From Pseudomonadota bacterium (GTDB taxonomy: Bacteria; Pseudomonadota; Alphaproteobacteria; Rhizobiales; Hyphomicrobiaceae): 64,000 nt of DNA. The stretch lies in assembly GCA_018242295.1 (NCBI GenBank), contig JAFECE010000011.1, forward strand, positions 496,001 to 560,000, written 5' to 3'. Below are positions 35,918 through 46,367 of this stretch, in pieces (position 1 is the stretch's first letter; the number at the start of each line of letters is the position of its first letter). The notes beneath the pieces are model-generated. The model was not told where the DNA came from. It saw only the letters and a list, made by a program, of their open reading frames with translations, and did not search any database. A program made the position numbers and the translations under genes.

Positions 35918-36089
35918 GTGCAGCCCTTGTCCGTGCTTTGGCGTGACCTTGCCTTCGGAACGAAGCGGCGGACACGCACGACAGCCAGGGCCGCTGAAGC
36001 GAATCTTGAGCGTTCCTTATAGCCTGAGCCAGGGTCGCGCCACCATCGGGGTTTGCGACTTGTGGCGGCACGGCAACTCGGCAAAAGGC

Positions 36090-36941
36090 TTAAACTGCGA
36101 CGTTATCGATCAAGCGCGTCTTGCCGAGCCAAGCCGCGGCGAGGACGCGCAGGTCCCGGCCGTCCTGGTCCGGCGGTACTGCCAGCGTTTCCGCATCGCG
36201 GACTTCGACGTAGTCGATTTTCGTGAAGCCTGCGGATGCCAGCTTCCGCTTGGCGTTGGCAATACCGGACGCCACGTCCGCCCCGTTGGCGACGTCTTCG
36301 GCGAGGGCTGCGATAACGGCGTTTAGCGCTGGGGCGATCTTGCGTTCGGCTTCGCTCAGATAGGCATTGCGAGAGGAAAGCGCCAGTCCGTCGCTATCGC
36401 GCTTGGTCGGGCCGCCTATCACCTTCAGGGGCATATTGAGATCGCGAACGACTTGTCGCAGCACGGCGAGCTGCTGGTAGTCCTTTTCGCCAAAAATCGC
36501 GATGTCGGGCGTCACCTGATTGAAGAGCTTCGTGCACACCGTCGCCACGCCGTCGAAATGAAACGGGCGGAATTCGCCTTCGAGTTCCTTTGCCGCACTC
36601 CCGGCGCGGACGCCGGCCGAAAAACCTTCCGGGTACATTTCTTCGACGCCAGGCGCCCAAACGAGATCGGCGTCGGCAGCGGCGAGCTTTTCCAGGTCGC
36701 CCGCCTCGTCGCGCGGGTAACGGGAGAGGTCTTCGTTCGGGCCGAACTGGGTCGGGTTCACGAAGATCGAAACGACCGTTTTGTCGGCCTTCTTTCTCGC
36801 AAGCTTGACGAGCGCGAGGTGGCCTGCGTGGAGCGCTCCCATGGTCGGGACGAGGGCAATGCTCTGGCCGCGCTGCCGCCATTTTGAGGTGGCCTTTCGG
36901 AGGTCGCGGACGTTGCGGACGACTTTGATGATCTCAGACAA
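36090..36941 (-). CDS. panC: Pantothenate synthetase
   Basis: 283 residues, the family norm. The HIGH-type ATP motif is in PTMGALHAGHLALV; SIFVNPTQFGPNEDLSRYPR and IFGEKDYQQLAVLRQVVRDL are the pantoate and adenylate-binding segments, and SSRNAYLS the KMSKS-like loop. It joins pantoate and beta-alanine using ATP to make pantothenate (coenzyme A pathway). panB is not adjacent. It is divergent from putA (gap about 170 bp). Confidence 0.97.
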   Translation of the reverse strand: MSEIIKVVRNVRDLRKATSKWRQRGQSIALVPTMGALHAGHLALVKLARKKADKTVVSIFVNPTQFGPNEDLSRYPRDEAGDLEKLAAADADLVWAPGVEEMYPEGFSAGVRAGSAAKELEGEFRPFHFDGVATVCTKLFNQVTPDIAIFGEKDYQQLAVLRQVVRDLNMPLKVIGGPTKRDSDGLALSSRNAYLSEAERKIAPALNAVIAALAEDVANGADVASGIANAKRKLASAGFTKIDYVEVRDAETLAVPPDQDGRDLRVLAAAWLGKTRLIDNVAV

Positions 36942-37111
36942 AGTTCTGGCCCCGATTACAATTTAGGGGAGTGGTGACGGGATTACCGGCAAGCCGTCAA
37001 GTGGACAAGGGGTGGCCCGCTTTTTCGGCCGCAGGCGCGCGACGGGCAATCTGGTAATATCGACCCCGGGCGAATCGCGTAGAGCGCCCTTTGTTGATCA
37101 GCGGGACAATC

Positions 37112-40100
37112 ATGGTCGCGACATTGCGGCGCGAGGATAGCGTGACACTGCGGGGTCTCCCATCGCGGGACGAGTTCGCCGCGCAATATCTCATGGACGA
37201 GCCGCGGCTCGTCGGCGCTTTGATCGAGCGCGCGCTTTTCACCGAAGACGAGCGGCGGCGGACGGCTGATGTCGCGCGGCGCCTGGTGCTGGCGGCACGC
37301 GCCGACAAGTCGAGCCATGCCGGCGTCGATGCGTTCATGCACGAATACGGCTTGGCGACCGACGAGGGCGTGATCCTGATGTGCCTCGCCGAGGCGCTCT
37401 TGCGCATTCCCGATGCGGAGACGGCGAACGCCTTTATAGCCGATAAGATTTCCGGCGGTGCGTGGGAAAAGCATCGCGGCCATTCCGACAGCCTTTTCGT
37501 CAATGCTTCGACGTGGGGCCTGATGCTGACAGGCCGCATCATGCGGCTCAGGGAAGCCAAGGGCGCAAATCCCTTCCAAGCAATGAAGCGGCTCGTCGCG
37601 CGTTCGGGCGAGGGGACGATCCGGCTTGCCATTCGCCAGGCCGTGCGGCTTCTGGGCGAGCAGTTCGTGCTCGGTTCGACGATCGAGGGTGCGCTTTCTC
37701 GGTCGCGCGCGTTCGCCGAGAAGGGCTATCGATTTTCGTACGACATGCTGGGAGAGGCGGCCCGGTCCGAGCAGGACGCGGAACGGTATTTCCAGCGCTA
37801 TATGGTTGCGATCGATGCGATTGGCGCTGATGCGGGGCCACTTGTGACGCCGCATGCGGATGCGATTTTCGACAGGCCGTCGATCTCGGTCAAGCTTTCG
37901 GCGTTGCATCCGCGCTTCGAACCCGGCAAGGAGCATCGCCTCAGGTCCGAGCTTGGGCCGCTGATCTTGACGCTGGCGCGTGCGGCCCGGGCGAAGGGTC
38001 TGGGTCTCACCATCGACGCCGAGGAGCAGGACAGGCTCGACGTTACCGCGGATCTCTTCGGCGAAACGCTCATCAATCCGCATCTTGAAGGCTGGAATGG
38101 TCTCGGCATCGCCGTGCAAGCCTATGGGAAGCGGGCCATTCCTATGCTCCGGTGGCTGCGGCGTCTCAGCGAGAAGACCGGCAAACGGATCCCGGTGCGC
38201 CTCGTTAAAGGCGCCTACTGGGACAGCGAGATCAAGTGGGCGCAGGAGCGCGGCTTCGAAGATTACCCGGTGTTTTCGCGGAAACCGCACACGGATGTTT
38301 CCTATCTCGCCGCGATGCGCTTGCTGATTTCGGACCCGGTCGCCTTCTATCCGCAGTTTGCGACGCATAACGCGCATACGATCGCGGCGGCGTCCGTTGC
38401 GGGCGGTCAGGTCGAATTTGAATATCAGCGACTGCACGGCATGGGCGAAGCGCTTTACGCGCAGGTCGTCGGCGAGGGCAAGTTCGGGCGGCCGTGCCGG
38501 ATTTATGCACCGGTCGGCGGTCATGAGGACCTGCTCGGATATCTCGTGCGCCGCTTGCTCGAAAACGGCGCCAACACATCGTTCGTCAACCGGCTGGGTG
38601 ATGAGGAAATGTCGATTTCCGAAATCATCACCGATCCCGTCGAGATTGCAGATCGAGAGTTCACATCGGGCGAGCGCGTGAAGCTGATCGCGCGGCCACG
38701 CGACATTTTCCTGCCGGAGCGAAAGAACAGCGCCGGGTTGGCGCTGGTGCAGACCAGCGTGCGCGAAGGGCTTCAGGCGGATATCGCAAAGATCCTGAAG
38801 TCTCCGTTCTTGGCCGGCCCGATCGTCAATGGCACGATCACGGCAGGCGGAGATTCGGCTGCGATCTCGCTGTCACCGCATGATCATCGCGACCGGATCG
38901 GCACGGTGCGGCTCGCGACGCCGCAGCACCTCGAGGATGCGATTTCATCGGCGGTGAATGGCGCGACGCGCTGGGAAAAGACGGACGCGCCTGAACGCGC
39001 GCGCATTCTCGAAGCTGCCGCCGATTTGTTCGAGCGGGATCGTGCGGTCTTGATGGCGGCGCTCATCCGAGAAGCCGGGAAGACGCTGGATGCCGCGCAT
39101 TCGGAGGTTCGCGAGGCGGTCGATTATCTTCGCTACTATGCAATCGAAGCGCGCCGCCTCTTTTCCAACCCGGTTTTGCTGAAGGGCCCAACGGGCGAGG
39201 AAAATACGCTCTCGCTCAGAGGCCGTGGCGTCTTCGGGTGCATTTCGCCCTGGAATTTTCCGATCGCGATTTTCGTCGGGCAGGTGGCCGCGGCGCTCGC
39301 GGCCGGAAATACCGTCGTTGCCAAGCCGGCCGAGCAGGCGCCGATTGCGGGTTTCCTCGCGGTCAAGCTTCTGCACGAGGCGGGTGTGCCCCGGGACGCG
39401 CTGCATCTCGTGACGGGCGGCGGCAAGCTCGGTGAAGCCATCGTCAAGGACGCCCGCATTCAGGGCGTGGCCTTCACGGGCTCCAACGAAACGGCGTGGG
39501 CCATTCAGCGGACGCTTGCCGACCGCCGTGGCCCGATCGTGCCGTTCATCGCCGAGACGGGCGGCATCAACGCGATGATTGCCGATTCATCCGCTCTTCC
39601 CGAACAGGTTGTGCGTGACGCGGTGCGGTCGGCGTTCGACAGCGCCGGGCAGAGATGCTCGGCGGCCCGGGTTCTCTTCGTGCAGGACGATAACGCGCCG
39701 CGCATCCGTTCGATGCTGGCGGGCGCCATCGAGGCGCTCGATGTAGGCGATCCTTTCGATTATGCGACCGACGTCGGCCCGGTCATCGACGAAGCGGCGC
39801 AGGATGTGCTTGAGAGCCATAAGGTCCGCATGCAGCGCGAGGGTCGGGAGATCATCGATCTTGCGATGCCCGAGGCGTGCCGCGCTGGTACCTACGTCAC
39901 GCCGTCGCTCTATGAGATAGACCGGTTGAGTAAGCTCGACCATGAGGTGTTTGGGCCGATCCTGCATATGATCCGCTACGAGCGGGGTAACCTCGAGAAG
40001 GTCGTCGCGGCCCTCAATTCCACCGGGTACGGACTGACGCTCGGGCTGCATAGCCGCATCGAAAGCGTTGCCGATTACGTCGCGGAGAATGCGCGGGTCG

Positions 40101-40294
40101 GAAATCTCTACGTCAACCGCAACCAGATCGGTGCGGTCGTCGGCGTGCAGCCGTTCGGCGGCGAAGGGCTTTCGGGAACCGGGCCCAAGGCGGGCGGGCC
40201 GAATTATCTGGCGCGGTTTGCGACCGAGCGGGTGCGGGCAACCGACATCACCGCGACCGGCGGCAACTACGCGCTGCTCAGCGGCAAGGCGTGA
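37112..40294 (+). CDS. putA: Bifunctional proline dehydrogenase / P5C dehydrogenase
   Basis: 1060 residues from ATG 37112. The N-terminal half is the FAD-dependent proline dehydrogenase barrel (SVKLSALHPRFEP, then IDAEEQDRLDVTADLF, RLVKGAYWDSEIKWAQERG). The C-terminal half is the aldehyde dehydrogenase domain: SPWNFPIAIFVGQVAAALAA, FTGSNETAW, glutamate in IAETGGIN and the catalytic cysteine in AGQRCSAARVLFVQDD. There is no N-terminal ribbon-helix-helix, so unlike E. coli PutA it should not repress its own gene. It oxidises proline to glutamate, feeding electrons to quinone and NAD. Confidence 0.96.
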   Translation: MVATLRREDSVTLRGLPSRDEFAAQYLMDEPRLVGALIERALFTEDERRRTADVARRLVLAARADKSSHAGVDAFMHEYGLATDEGVILMCLAEALLRIPDAETANAFIADKISGGAWEKHRGHSDSLFVNASTWGLMLTGRIMRLREAKGANPFQAMKRLVARSGEGTIRLAIRQAVRLLGEQFVLGSTIEGALSRSRAFAEKGYRFSYDMLGEAARSEQDAERYFQRYMVAIDAIGADAGPLVTPHADAIFDRPSISVKLSALHPRFEPGKEHRLRSELGPLILTLARAARAKGLGLTIDAEEQDRLDVTADLFGETLINPHLEGWNGLGIAVQAYGKRAIPMLRWLRRLSEKTGKRIPVRLVKGAYWDSEIKWAQERGFEDYPVFSRKPHTDVSYLAAMRLLISDPVAFYPQFATHNAHTIAAASVAGGQVEFEYQRLHGMGEALYAQVVGEGKFGRPCRIYAPVGGHEDLLGYLVRRLLENGANTSFVNRLGDEEMSISEIITDPVEIADREFTSGERVKLIARPRDIFLPERKNSAGLALVQTSVREGLQADIAKILKSPFLAGPIVNGTITAGGDSAAISLSPHDHRDRIGTVRLATPQHLEDAISSAVNGATRWEKTDAPERARILEAAADLFERDRAVLMAALIREAGKTLDAAHSEVREAVDYLRYYAIEARRLFSNPVLLKGPTGEENTLSLRGRGVFGCISPWNFPIAIFVGQVAAALAAGNTVVAKPAEQAPIAGFLAVKLLHEAGVPRDALHLVTGGGKLGEAIVKDARIQGVAFTGSNETAWAIQRTLADRRGPIVPFIAETGGINAMIADSSALPEQVVRDAVRSAFDSAGQRCSAARVLFVQDDNAPRIRSMLAGAIEALDVGDPFDYATDVGPVIDEAAQDVLESHKVRMQREGREIIDLAMPEACRAGTYVTPSLYEIDRLSKLDHEVFGPILHMIRYERGNLEKVVAALNSTGYGLTLGLHSRIESVADYVAENARVGNLYVNRNQIGAVVGVQPFGGEGLSGTGPKAGGPNYLARFATERVRATDITATGGNYALLSGKA

Positions 40295-40346
40295 GCCTTT
40301 TGGCACCTCCTTTCACGTCATGTGGAGCAGGGCCGGACGTACGAAT

Positions 40347-40784
40347 TTATTCGTAAACCGCGTAAAATTTCTTGGCGGCGTCAACGATTTCCCAGGTGCC
40401 GGTGAAGCCCGCGGGCGTCACAAACGCGTCGCCGGCGCGGAAGGTCGCTTCGGAGCCGTCGTCGCCGCGGACTACGATGACGCCTTCGAGGATGTGACAG
40501 AATTCGCTCTCGGTGAAGACGACGCGCCACGTTCCTGGCTGGCCGCTCCATACCCCGCTGTTGAAGCGGCCGTCGGGGCTCTGGAACAGGTTTTGTGCGG
40601 ACTGAACCGGATCGCCGGAAACGATGCAGTCTCCCGCGGGCCGATACAAATCGGCGGCGGGCAGCACGCCCTGGAATAGGACGAGCTTTGGGAATTTTGG
40701 ATTGGCGGTCACGTGGGAACCTTGGTCGAAGGGTTGCACGTGATGGTACGACTTGCCCGCTTTGGCCGGCAAGTCAGTAGTCAC
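40347..40784 (-). CDS. Cupin domain protein
   Basis: 145 residues from GTG 40782-40784 (AAGG upstream). The C-terminal 90 residues show a cupin beta-barrel of the DUF861/(S)-ureidoglycine aminohydrolase-like type: WRVVFTESEFCHILEGVIVV, then GDAFVTPAGFTGTWEIVDAA. The pattern WSGQPGTW...EFCHILEG...PAGFTGTW is that of EutQ-like cupins without a known substrate. It lies 9 bp downstream of the D,D-carboxypeptidase gene's stop side (tail to head order), with its start next to that gene's 3' end. Confidence 0.8.
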   Translation of the reverse strand: MTTDLPAKAGKSYHHVQPFDQGSHVTANPKFPKLVLFQGVLPAADLYRPAGDCIVSGDPVQSAQNLFQSPDGRFNSGVWSGQPGTWRVVFTESEFCHILEGVIVVRGDDGSEATFRAGDAFVTPAGFTGTWEIVDAAKKFYAVYE

Positions 40785-40793
40785 CGAGCCTTC

Positions 40794-42524
40794 TTAGTCG
40801 CCGGCCATCACAAAGCAATCGACGGCCTGACGGCGCAGGGCGTTGCAGGTCGATGTCGCGTGGTTTGCGTCAAAGCCCGTAAAGCGGGCGCGATAGACCT
40901 GCTGACCGCCCTTTATCGTTGGGTTCGTGACCGAGGGGATGCCCGCCAAAAGCTTCCCGGCGCGTCCTTGGACGTCTGTCAAGGCGCGCTGTGCGTCGTT
41001 GATCGAGCCATAGGCGCCGATCTGGACGGTATAGCGGCCACCGGACGTGTTCGTCGCGTTTCGGGCACCCTGGGCAGAAGCCATGTGAATTGCGTTTGCC
41101 TGGGCGCCGAGCGTCGACGGCGGCATTCCGCGGATTACGGGCGCCGAATGCGACGGCGCGCTCTTGGCCTTCGTCGACTTCGTCCGAGGAGCGGGTTCCG
41201 GTGTGGCGACCGCTGCGGGGGCTGCGAGTGGCGCTGCATCGGTGGTGCCGAGCATAGCGACCTGCTGGCCGGGGTGAGTCCGGTTCGATGAGGCTCCGCT
41301 GGCCGTACCGTCAGAGGCTCCCAGATTGGCGGGGGCGAACGAGCGAAGCGTGATGTCCTCAGCCGGGGGATTTTGACTGCCTACATCAGCCACTCGCACC
41401 TGTTCCGACCTTGACGGCGTGCCGGGGGATGGCGGGGGCGTGCGATTGGGCCCGCGATCCGACGCTTCCATGTCTGTCGTTTCCTCAGGGGAAGCCGCGC
41501 TGGGGCGTTTCTTCGCGACGATCGGAACGGCGCGGACTTTGAAGATTTGGACCGGCGTTTCCGGATCTGCGGCGGGTTCTGCGCTGGGCTGACGAGGCGC
41601 CGGGCGCGCGGCCTCGGCAACCTGGAGCGGCTTCGGTTTCCGCGTTGCCGGGCGTTCGGCCACTTTGGGCTCAGCCTTCAATCGCGCCAGAAGCGTGGGC
41701 TTGCGGGTTTTGACGGAAGACGCGCGGGATGCCATCCGCGTCAGAAGAACGCGCATTTCGGCGTTCCGCTCGGCCGCAGTATCGCCGCCGAAAACGACGC
41801 CGATCAGGTGATGATCGCCACGGCGCCACGACGTCACAAGATTGAAGCCGGAGGCGCGGGTGTAGCCCGTCTTGATGCCATCAATGCCGGCAAAATTATT
41901 CAGCATCGTATTATGATTGCGGAAATTTTTTCCGCCGTATGCGAACGTGCGGGTCGCGAAGAGCGGGTAATAGCCCGGAAAATCGTCCTGCAGGTGCAGT
42001 GCCAGCGTCGCCATATCGCGCGCGGTCGTGACCTGGTCGTCGTTCGGGAGGCCAGAGGCATTCTCGAAATGGGTTTTCGACATGCCGATCTCGCGGGCGC
42101 GTGCATTCATGAGGCGGACGAAATTGGCTTCCGAACCGCCGACCCTCTCGGCGAGCGCGATTGCGATGTCGTTGGCAGATTTCGTAATGACTGCCATAAT
42201 GGCATCCGAGACCGAGATTTGCTCACCCGGATCGAGATCGAGCTTCGAGGGTGCGGCCCCTGCCGCGGCTTCGGAAATCGTCAGCCTGTCGGTCATCTTC
42301 AAGCGCCCCGATTGGAGCGTCTCGAAGGTCAAATAGAGCGTCATCATCTTGGTGAGGGACGCGGGATGACGGAGCGCGTCGCCCTCGGACTGGTGGAGGA
42401 CGGTGCCCGTATTGGCATCCAGGATCAAGGCTGCATGGCGATCCTTCCCGGCGCTTGCGCTTCCGAGAAAAACACCGAACACAACTGCAAAAGTCGGCGC
42501 ATAGGCCAACGCTCTTCGAAACAA
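40794..42524 (-). CDS. D-alanyl-D-alanine carboxypeptidase with SPOR domain
   Basis: 576 residues. A signal peptide (MFRRALAYAPTFAVVFGVFL...SASA) is followed by an S11-type penicillin-binding domain with SxxK (SLTKMM), SxN (KSANDIA) and KTG (GIKTGYT), residues 27-270. A long linker (270-480) is Pro/Ala/Thr-rich and disordered. A C-terminal SPOR domain begins RYTVQIGAYGSINDAQRAL and contains CNALRRQAVDCFV. SPOR binds denuded septal glycan, so the enzyme probably trims pentapeptides at the division site. It reads leftward into the cupin gene. Confidence 0.95.
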   Translation of the reverse strand: MFRRALAYAPTFAVVFGVFLGSASAGKDRHAALILDANTGTVLHQSEGDALRHPASLTKMMTLYLTFETLQSGRLKMTDRLTISEAAAGAAPSKLDLDPGEQISVSDAIMAVITKSANDIAIALAERVGGSEANFVRLMNARAREIGMSKTHFENASGLPNDDQVTTARDMATLALHLQDDFPGYYPLFATRTFAYGGKNFRNHNTMLNNFAGIDGIKTGYTRASGFNLVTSWRRGDHHLIGVVFGGDTAAERNAEMRVLLTRMASRASSVKTRKPTLLARLKAEPKVAERPATRKPKPLQVAEAARPAPRQPSAEPAADPETPVQIFKVRAVPIVAKKRPSAASPEETTDMEASDRGPNRTPPPSPGTPSRSEQVRVADVGSQNPPAEDITLRSFAPANLGASDGTASGASSNRTHPGQQVAMLGTTDAAPLAAPAAVATPEPAPRTKSTKAKSAPSHSAPVIRGMPPSTLGAQANAIHMASAQGARNATNTSGGRYTVQIGAYGSINDAQRALTDVQGRAGKLLAGIPSVTNPTIKGGQQVYRARFTGFDANHATSTCNALRRQAVDCFVMAGD

Positions 42525-43165
42525 GACGCTATTTCCCTCTGCCCGCCTTTATCTAAGCGGTTGCTTTACCAACGCAGTATCGCGAGTTGGCCTAAAAGGG
42601 CCTCCCGTGAGCGGCCCCGCAATCGATGATTGAAAGCAGAGCACTGTTTTTGGGCACCTTTTGGGCGCCGATTTCCCGGCGCCGGAAGGTGACCCGACGA
42701 GTCTATGGCCGGAGGGCTGCAGTAGGGTTAAACAACACAGTAAAAATACACTCTCGACGTGTCTCAATTTCGCTCGCTAAGGCGATGGCAGCAGGGCAAT
42801 CTTGGTGCTGGCGCTTTTCGCGGGCTCGCTTGGGGCCGGCGCCAAGAAGAGTGCTGGTGGGCGGAGCTTGGATATCTATCTTCCGTTGAAAGGAGCGCGT
42901 TTGCAGGAATCTCGAAGGGCTTTCGTCATTCATTGTTGGGAATGCCAAATGCGACACACCGCTTGTTCTATTTTTTGCTCGCCAGCCTGCCTATATTACG
43001 GACTTGATGGACACGGGTGTTAACTTGAACATTTGGCGCGAAAGACAGGTGCCCCGCCGGGCACGCATTTGGGGAAGCGGGCGTTACCTTTCTGCCTCCA
43101 ACGTTCCCCTGTTGCGGGATAGCTTTGAGACATCCGATGGATTCGGGTTTTCCCCGAGGCACGCG
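42525..43165. other. 641-bp region between the carboxypeptidase and clpS genes
   Basis: Divergent promoter space. Overlapping short frames start at 42759 and 42802 (one begins with a hydrophobic leader), but neither has a good ribosome-binding site or family, and they are in conflict with each other. The clpS frame is itself open back to 43004, but that upstream part is not conserved in my recollection. No terminator or strong promoter is obvious. Confidence 0.4.
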
Positions 43166-43564
43166 ATGATGACGGCGCAAAGTATTCGCTCGTTGGCGGC
43201 CTACCGCATGGCCGCAAGCAACGACCCGCCCGATGGGCCGCGTCGCGACAATGGCGACGGCGATGGCGAGTCAAAAACAGGTATTGTCACAAAGACCCGT
43301 CCAAAAACGAAGAAGCCGAACCTATATAAGGTTCTTCTGCTGAATGACGACTTCACGCCGATGGAGTTCGTCGTTCTCGTGCTGCAACGCTTCTTCAACA
43401 AGGGACAAGAGGATGCGACCCGCATCATGCTTCACGTCCACCACAAAGGAGTCGGTATTTGCGGCGTCTATACGTACGAGGTCGCTGAAACAAAAGTGAC
43501 CCAGGTCATGGACTTTTCGCGGCAGCATGGCCATCCTCTACAATGCACCATGGAGAAAGAGTAG
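43166..43564 (+). CDS. clpS: ClpS adaptor of the ClpAP protease
   Basis: 132 residues from ATG 43166 (GAGG 6 bases upstream); ATG 43208 is an alternative. Residues about 55-132 are the ClpS core: [54 protein letters not shown]. The N-degron pocket residues N-D-D and H in VHHKG are present. The N-terminal 50 residues are a flexible Asp/Gly/Lys-rich extension, which in ClpS controls ClpA. It delivers N-degron substrates to ClpAP. clpA follows 7 bp later. Confidence 0.95.
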   Translation: MMTAQSIRSLAAYRMAASNDPPDGPRRDNGDGDGESKTGIVTKTRPKTKKPNLYKVLLLNDDFTPMEFVVLVLQRFFNKGQEDATRIMLHVHHKGVGICGVYTYEVAETKVTQVMDFSRQHGHPLQCTMEKE

Positions 43565-43571
43565 GACTCGA

Positions 43572-46025
43572 TTGACATCGCTCTCCAAAAATCTCGAAGC
43601 CTCCCTGCACCGCGCTGTGCAGTATGCAAACGTTCGCCACCACGAGTTTGCGACGCTTGAGCACTTGCTGCTCGCGCTCGTCGATGATCGTGATGCTGCT
43701 GCCGTTATGCGGGCCTGTTCCGTCGACATCGAGCAATTGCGTGCCCGGTTGATCGAATACCTCGACACCGAGCTCAAGCCGATCGTGTCCAAATCAGCGC
43801 GTGACGCCCATCCCACAAACTCGTTCCAGCGGGTCGTGCAGAGGGCGATCGTTCATGTCCAGACGTCGGGCCGGGAGGAGGTTACGGGCGCGAACGTGCT
43901 CGTCGGTATCTTCTCGGAGCGCGAAAGCCACGCAGCGTATTTCCTGCAAGAGCAGGAAATGACACGCTTCGACGCCGTTCAGTACATTGCTCATGGGATT
44001 GCAAAGCGGCCCGGCATGTTTGAGCCGCGGACGGTTCGTGGAGTCGATGAGGACGTGAACGCAACCGAGGGTGAAGAGAAAAAGCCGGGCGATGCGCTGA
44101 ACACGTATTGCGTGAACCTCAACAAGAAAGCGCGCGACGGCAAGATCGATCCGTTGATCGGCCGCGAGCAAGAGGTGATGCGCACGGTGCAGGTGCTTTG
44201 CCGGCGCCAGAAGAACAATCCGCTGTTCGTCGGCGATCCGGGCGTCGGTAAAACCGCTATTGCAGAAGGTCTGGCGCGCAAGATCGTCGCCGGTCAGGTC
44301 CCTGACGTGCTCAAGGGCGCGACGATCTTTGCGCTCGATATGGGCGCGCTGCTCGCCGGGACCCGCTACCGCGGCGATTTCGAAGAGCGGCTGAAGGCCG
44401 TAATGAAGGAAGTCGAGGCTTTCCCCGGCGCGGTTCTCTTTATCGACGAGATCCACACCGTGATCGGCGCGGGCGCGACTTCAGGCGGAGCCATGGACGC
44501 TTCGAACCTGTTGAAGCCTGCGCTGCAGTCCGGAACGCTCCGCTGCATCGGTTCGACCACGTACAAGGAGTACCGGCAGCACTTCGAGAAGGACCGGGCA
44601 CTCGTGCGTCGGTTCCAGAAGATCGATGTGAAGGAGCCGACTGTCGAGGATGCGATCGAGATCCTTAAGGGCCTGAAGTCGGTCTTCGAGGATTATCACA
44701 AGATCAAGTACACGAACGAAGCCATCAAGGCGGCGGTCGAGCTGTCGGCACGGTACATCCACGACCGGAAGCTTCCGGACAAGGCGATCGACGTGATCGA
44801 CGAGACGGGTGCTTCGCAGATGCTTGTGCCGGAAAGCAAGCGCAAGAAGAAGATCACCACGAAAGAGATAGAGGCGACCGTCGCCGTCATGGCGCGTATT
44901 CCGCCGAAGACGGTCACGAAGAGCGATGCGGAAGTCATCGCGCATATCGGCCGTGATCTGAAGCGGCTGGTGTTCGGCCAGGACAAGGCCATCGAAGCTC
45001 TTTCGAGCGCGATCAAGCTGGCGCGTGCTGGCCTGCGCGAGCCCGAGAAGCCGATCGGCTGCTATCTGTTCTCCGGTCCGACGGGCGTCGGCAAAACCGA
45101 GGTTGCCAAGCAGCTCGCCAACTTGATGGGCGTCGAACTGTTGCGCTTCGACATGTCGGAATACATGGAGAAGCACACGGTCTCGCGTCTGATCGGCGCG
45201 CCTCCGGGCTATGTCGGGTTCGATCAGGGTGGCCTGCTGACCGATGGCATCGATCAGCATCCGCATTGCGTGCTGCTGCTCGACGAAATCGAGAAGGCGC
45301 ATCCGGATCTGTTCAACATCCTCCTGCAGGTGATGGACCACGGCAAACTTACGGACCACAACGGCAAGTCGGTCGATTTCCGCAACGTCGTCCTCATCAT
45401 GACGACGAATGCGGGCGCGTCCGACATGGCCAGGCCGCCGATGGGCTTCAACCGCACCAAGCGGGAGGGCGAGGATTCGGAGGCCGTGACGAAGCTGTTT
45501 ACGCCGGAGTTTCGCAACCGTCTTGACGCCATCGTGCCGTTCGCGGGCCTCTCACCCGAGATCATCGCGCAGGTCGTCGAGAAGTTCATCTTCCAGCTCG
45601 AGGCGCAACTCGCCGATCGTGGCGTTACGATTGAGCTGTCGGATGAGGCGACGCGGTGGCTCGCGGAGAAGGGTTACGATGAGAAGTTCGGCGCCCGGCC
45701 GTTGGCTCGCGTGATCCAGGAATACATCAAGAAGCCGCTCGCCGAGGAACTGCTGTTCGGCAAGCTCGAGAACGGCGGAACGGTGAAGGTTCTCGTTTCC
45801 GGCAAAGGCCCTGACCGGGCCTTGGCTTTCGACTTTCTGCCGCTCGATCCTTCGAAGAGGGTCAAAACGCCGGAAGACGAAGAGACGGACGACGACGATC
45901 TTCCGCAGCCGGTTCTGGCCGATGCGACGCCGAAGAAGGCGTTGCCGGGTCCCAAGGAGAAGGGCGAGAAGTCCAACGGCTCCGGTGCGGTGCCAAGCGT
46001 GCCGCGCAAGAAGAAAGAAGAGTAA
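43572..46025 (+). CDS. clpA: ATP-dependent Clp protease ATPase subunit ClpA
   Basis: 817 residues from TTG 43572 (AGGA 8 bases upstream), which gives the conserved start [19 protein letters not shown]; an ATG at 43527 would overlap clpS. Two Clp_N repeats are followed by two AAA+ modules: Walker [14 protein letters not shown] with Walker [13 protein letters not shown], and [13 protein letters not shown] with [11 protein letters not shown]. The C-terminal 60 residues are an acidic and then basic, disordered tail ([19 protein letters not shown]), longer than in E. coli. It unfolds substrates for ClpP. Confidence 0.97.
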   Translation: MTSLSKNLEASLHRAVQYANVRHHEFATLEHLLLALVDDRDAAAVMRACSVDIEQLRARLIEYLDTELKPIVSKSARDAHPTNSFQRVVQRAIVHVQTSGREEVTGANVLVGIFSERESHAAYFLQEQEMTRFDAVQYIAHGIAKRPGMFEPRTVRGVDEDVNATEGEEKKPGDALNTYCVNLNKKARDGKIDPLIGREQEVMRTVQVLCRRQKNNPLFVGDPGVGKTAIAEGLARKIVAGQVPDVLKGATIFALDMGALLAGTRYRGDFEERLKAVMKEVEAFPGAVLFIDEIHTVIGAGATSGGAMDASNLLKPALQSGTLRCIGSTTYKEYRQHFEKDRALVRRFQKIDVKEPTVEDAIEILKGLKSVFEDYHKIKYTNEAIKAAVELSARYIHDRKLPDKAIDVIDETGASQMLVPESKRKKKITTKEIEATVAVMARIPPKTVTKSDAEVIAHIGRDLKRLVFGQDKAIEALSSAIKLARAGLREPEKPIGCYLFSGPTGVGKTEVAKQLANLMGVELLRFDMSEYMEKHTVSRLIGAPPGYVGFDQGGLLTDGIDQHPHCVLLLDEIEKAHPDLFNILLQVMDHGKLTDHNGKSVDFRNVVLIMTTNAGASDMARPPMGFNRTKREGEDSEAVTKLFTPEFRNRLDAIVPFAGLSPEIIAQVVEKFIFQLEAQLADRGVTIELSDEATRWLAEKGYDEKFGARPLARVIQEYIKKPLAEELLFGKLENGGTVKVLVSGKGPDRALAFDFLPLDPSKRVKTPEDEETDDDDLPQPVLADATPKKALPGPKEKGEKSNGSGAVPSVPRKKKEE

Positions 46026-46033
46026 AATTCAGT

Positions 46034-46055
46034 GGCACGGCCTTCGGGCCGTGCC
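46034..46055 (+). terminator. Hairpin after clpA
   Basis: GGCACGGCC, TTCG loop, GGCCGTGCC, then GTTTCCTT. A very stable 9-bp stem with a UUCG tetraloop just 9 bases after the clpA stop, with only a weak T-tract. It is likely a terminator or 3'-end stabiliser of the clpSA mRNA. Confidence 0.65.
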
Positions 46056-46112
46056 GTTTCCTTATCCGGCAATCCGTAAACCCATGAAAATCAGCGAGGC
46101 TCGCGTTAGCCC

Positions 46113-46346
46113 ATGATCTGGCTCGCTGCTTCGTTGCTCGCGGTGTCGTCGGGATTGATGGGTTTAGCCTGGTTTGCACCTGCCCTGATCAGCGCCGCTG
46201 TCGTCGCGGTTGTTGGGATCGATAGCATTGCCGCTGACGAAATCACTTTGCACCAGGCCGGTAGCCTGGCGCTCGTTGTGGCGGCCAGCTTTCTCCTCTG
46301 GCGCGCAGGCCTTGCGTTGAGACGATACTTTTCTCAGGCGCGTTAG
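46113..46346 (+). CDS. Small membrane protein
   Basis: 77 residues with two predicted helices (MIWLAASLLAVSSGLMGLAW..., and AGSLALVVAASFLLWRAGLA) and a basic end (RRYFSQAR). No recognised family. It starts 87 bp after clpA, beyond the hairpin, and is convergent with the HIT gene. Coding is supported mainly by hydrophobic pattern and an uninterrupted frame from ATG to stop. Confidence 0.45.
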   Translation: MIWLAASLLAVSSGLMGLAWFAPALISAAVVAVVGIDSIAADEITLHQAGSLALVVAASFLLWRAGLALRRYFSQAR

Positions 46347-46367
46347 CCGGCGGGCGCTAGGTGCGGT

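Noticed and set aside
42759..43023. Two short frames upstream of clpS, one with a hydrophobic leader
   Set aside because: They conflict with each other, lack convincing starts and have no recognisable family.
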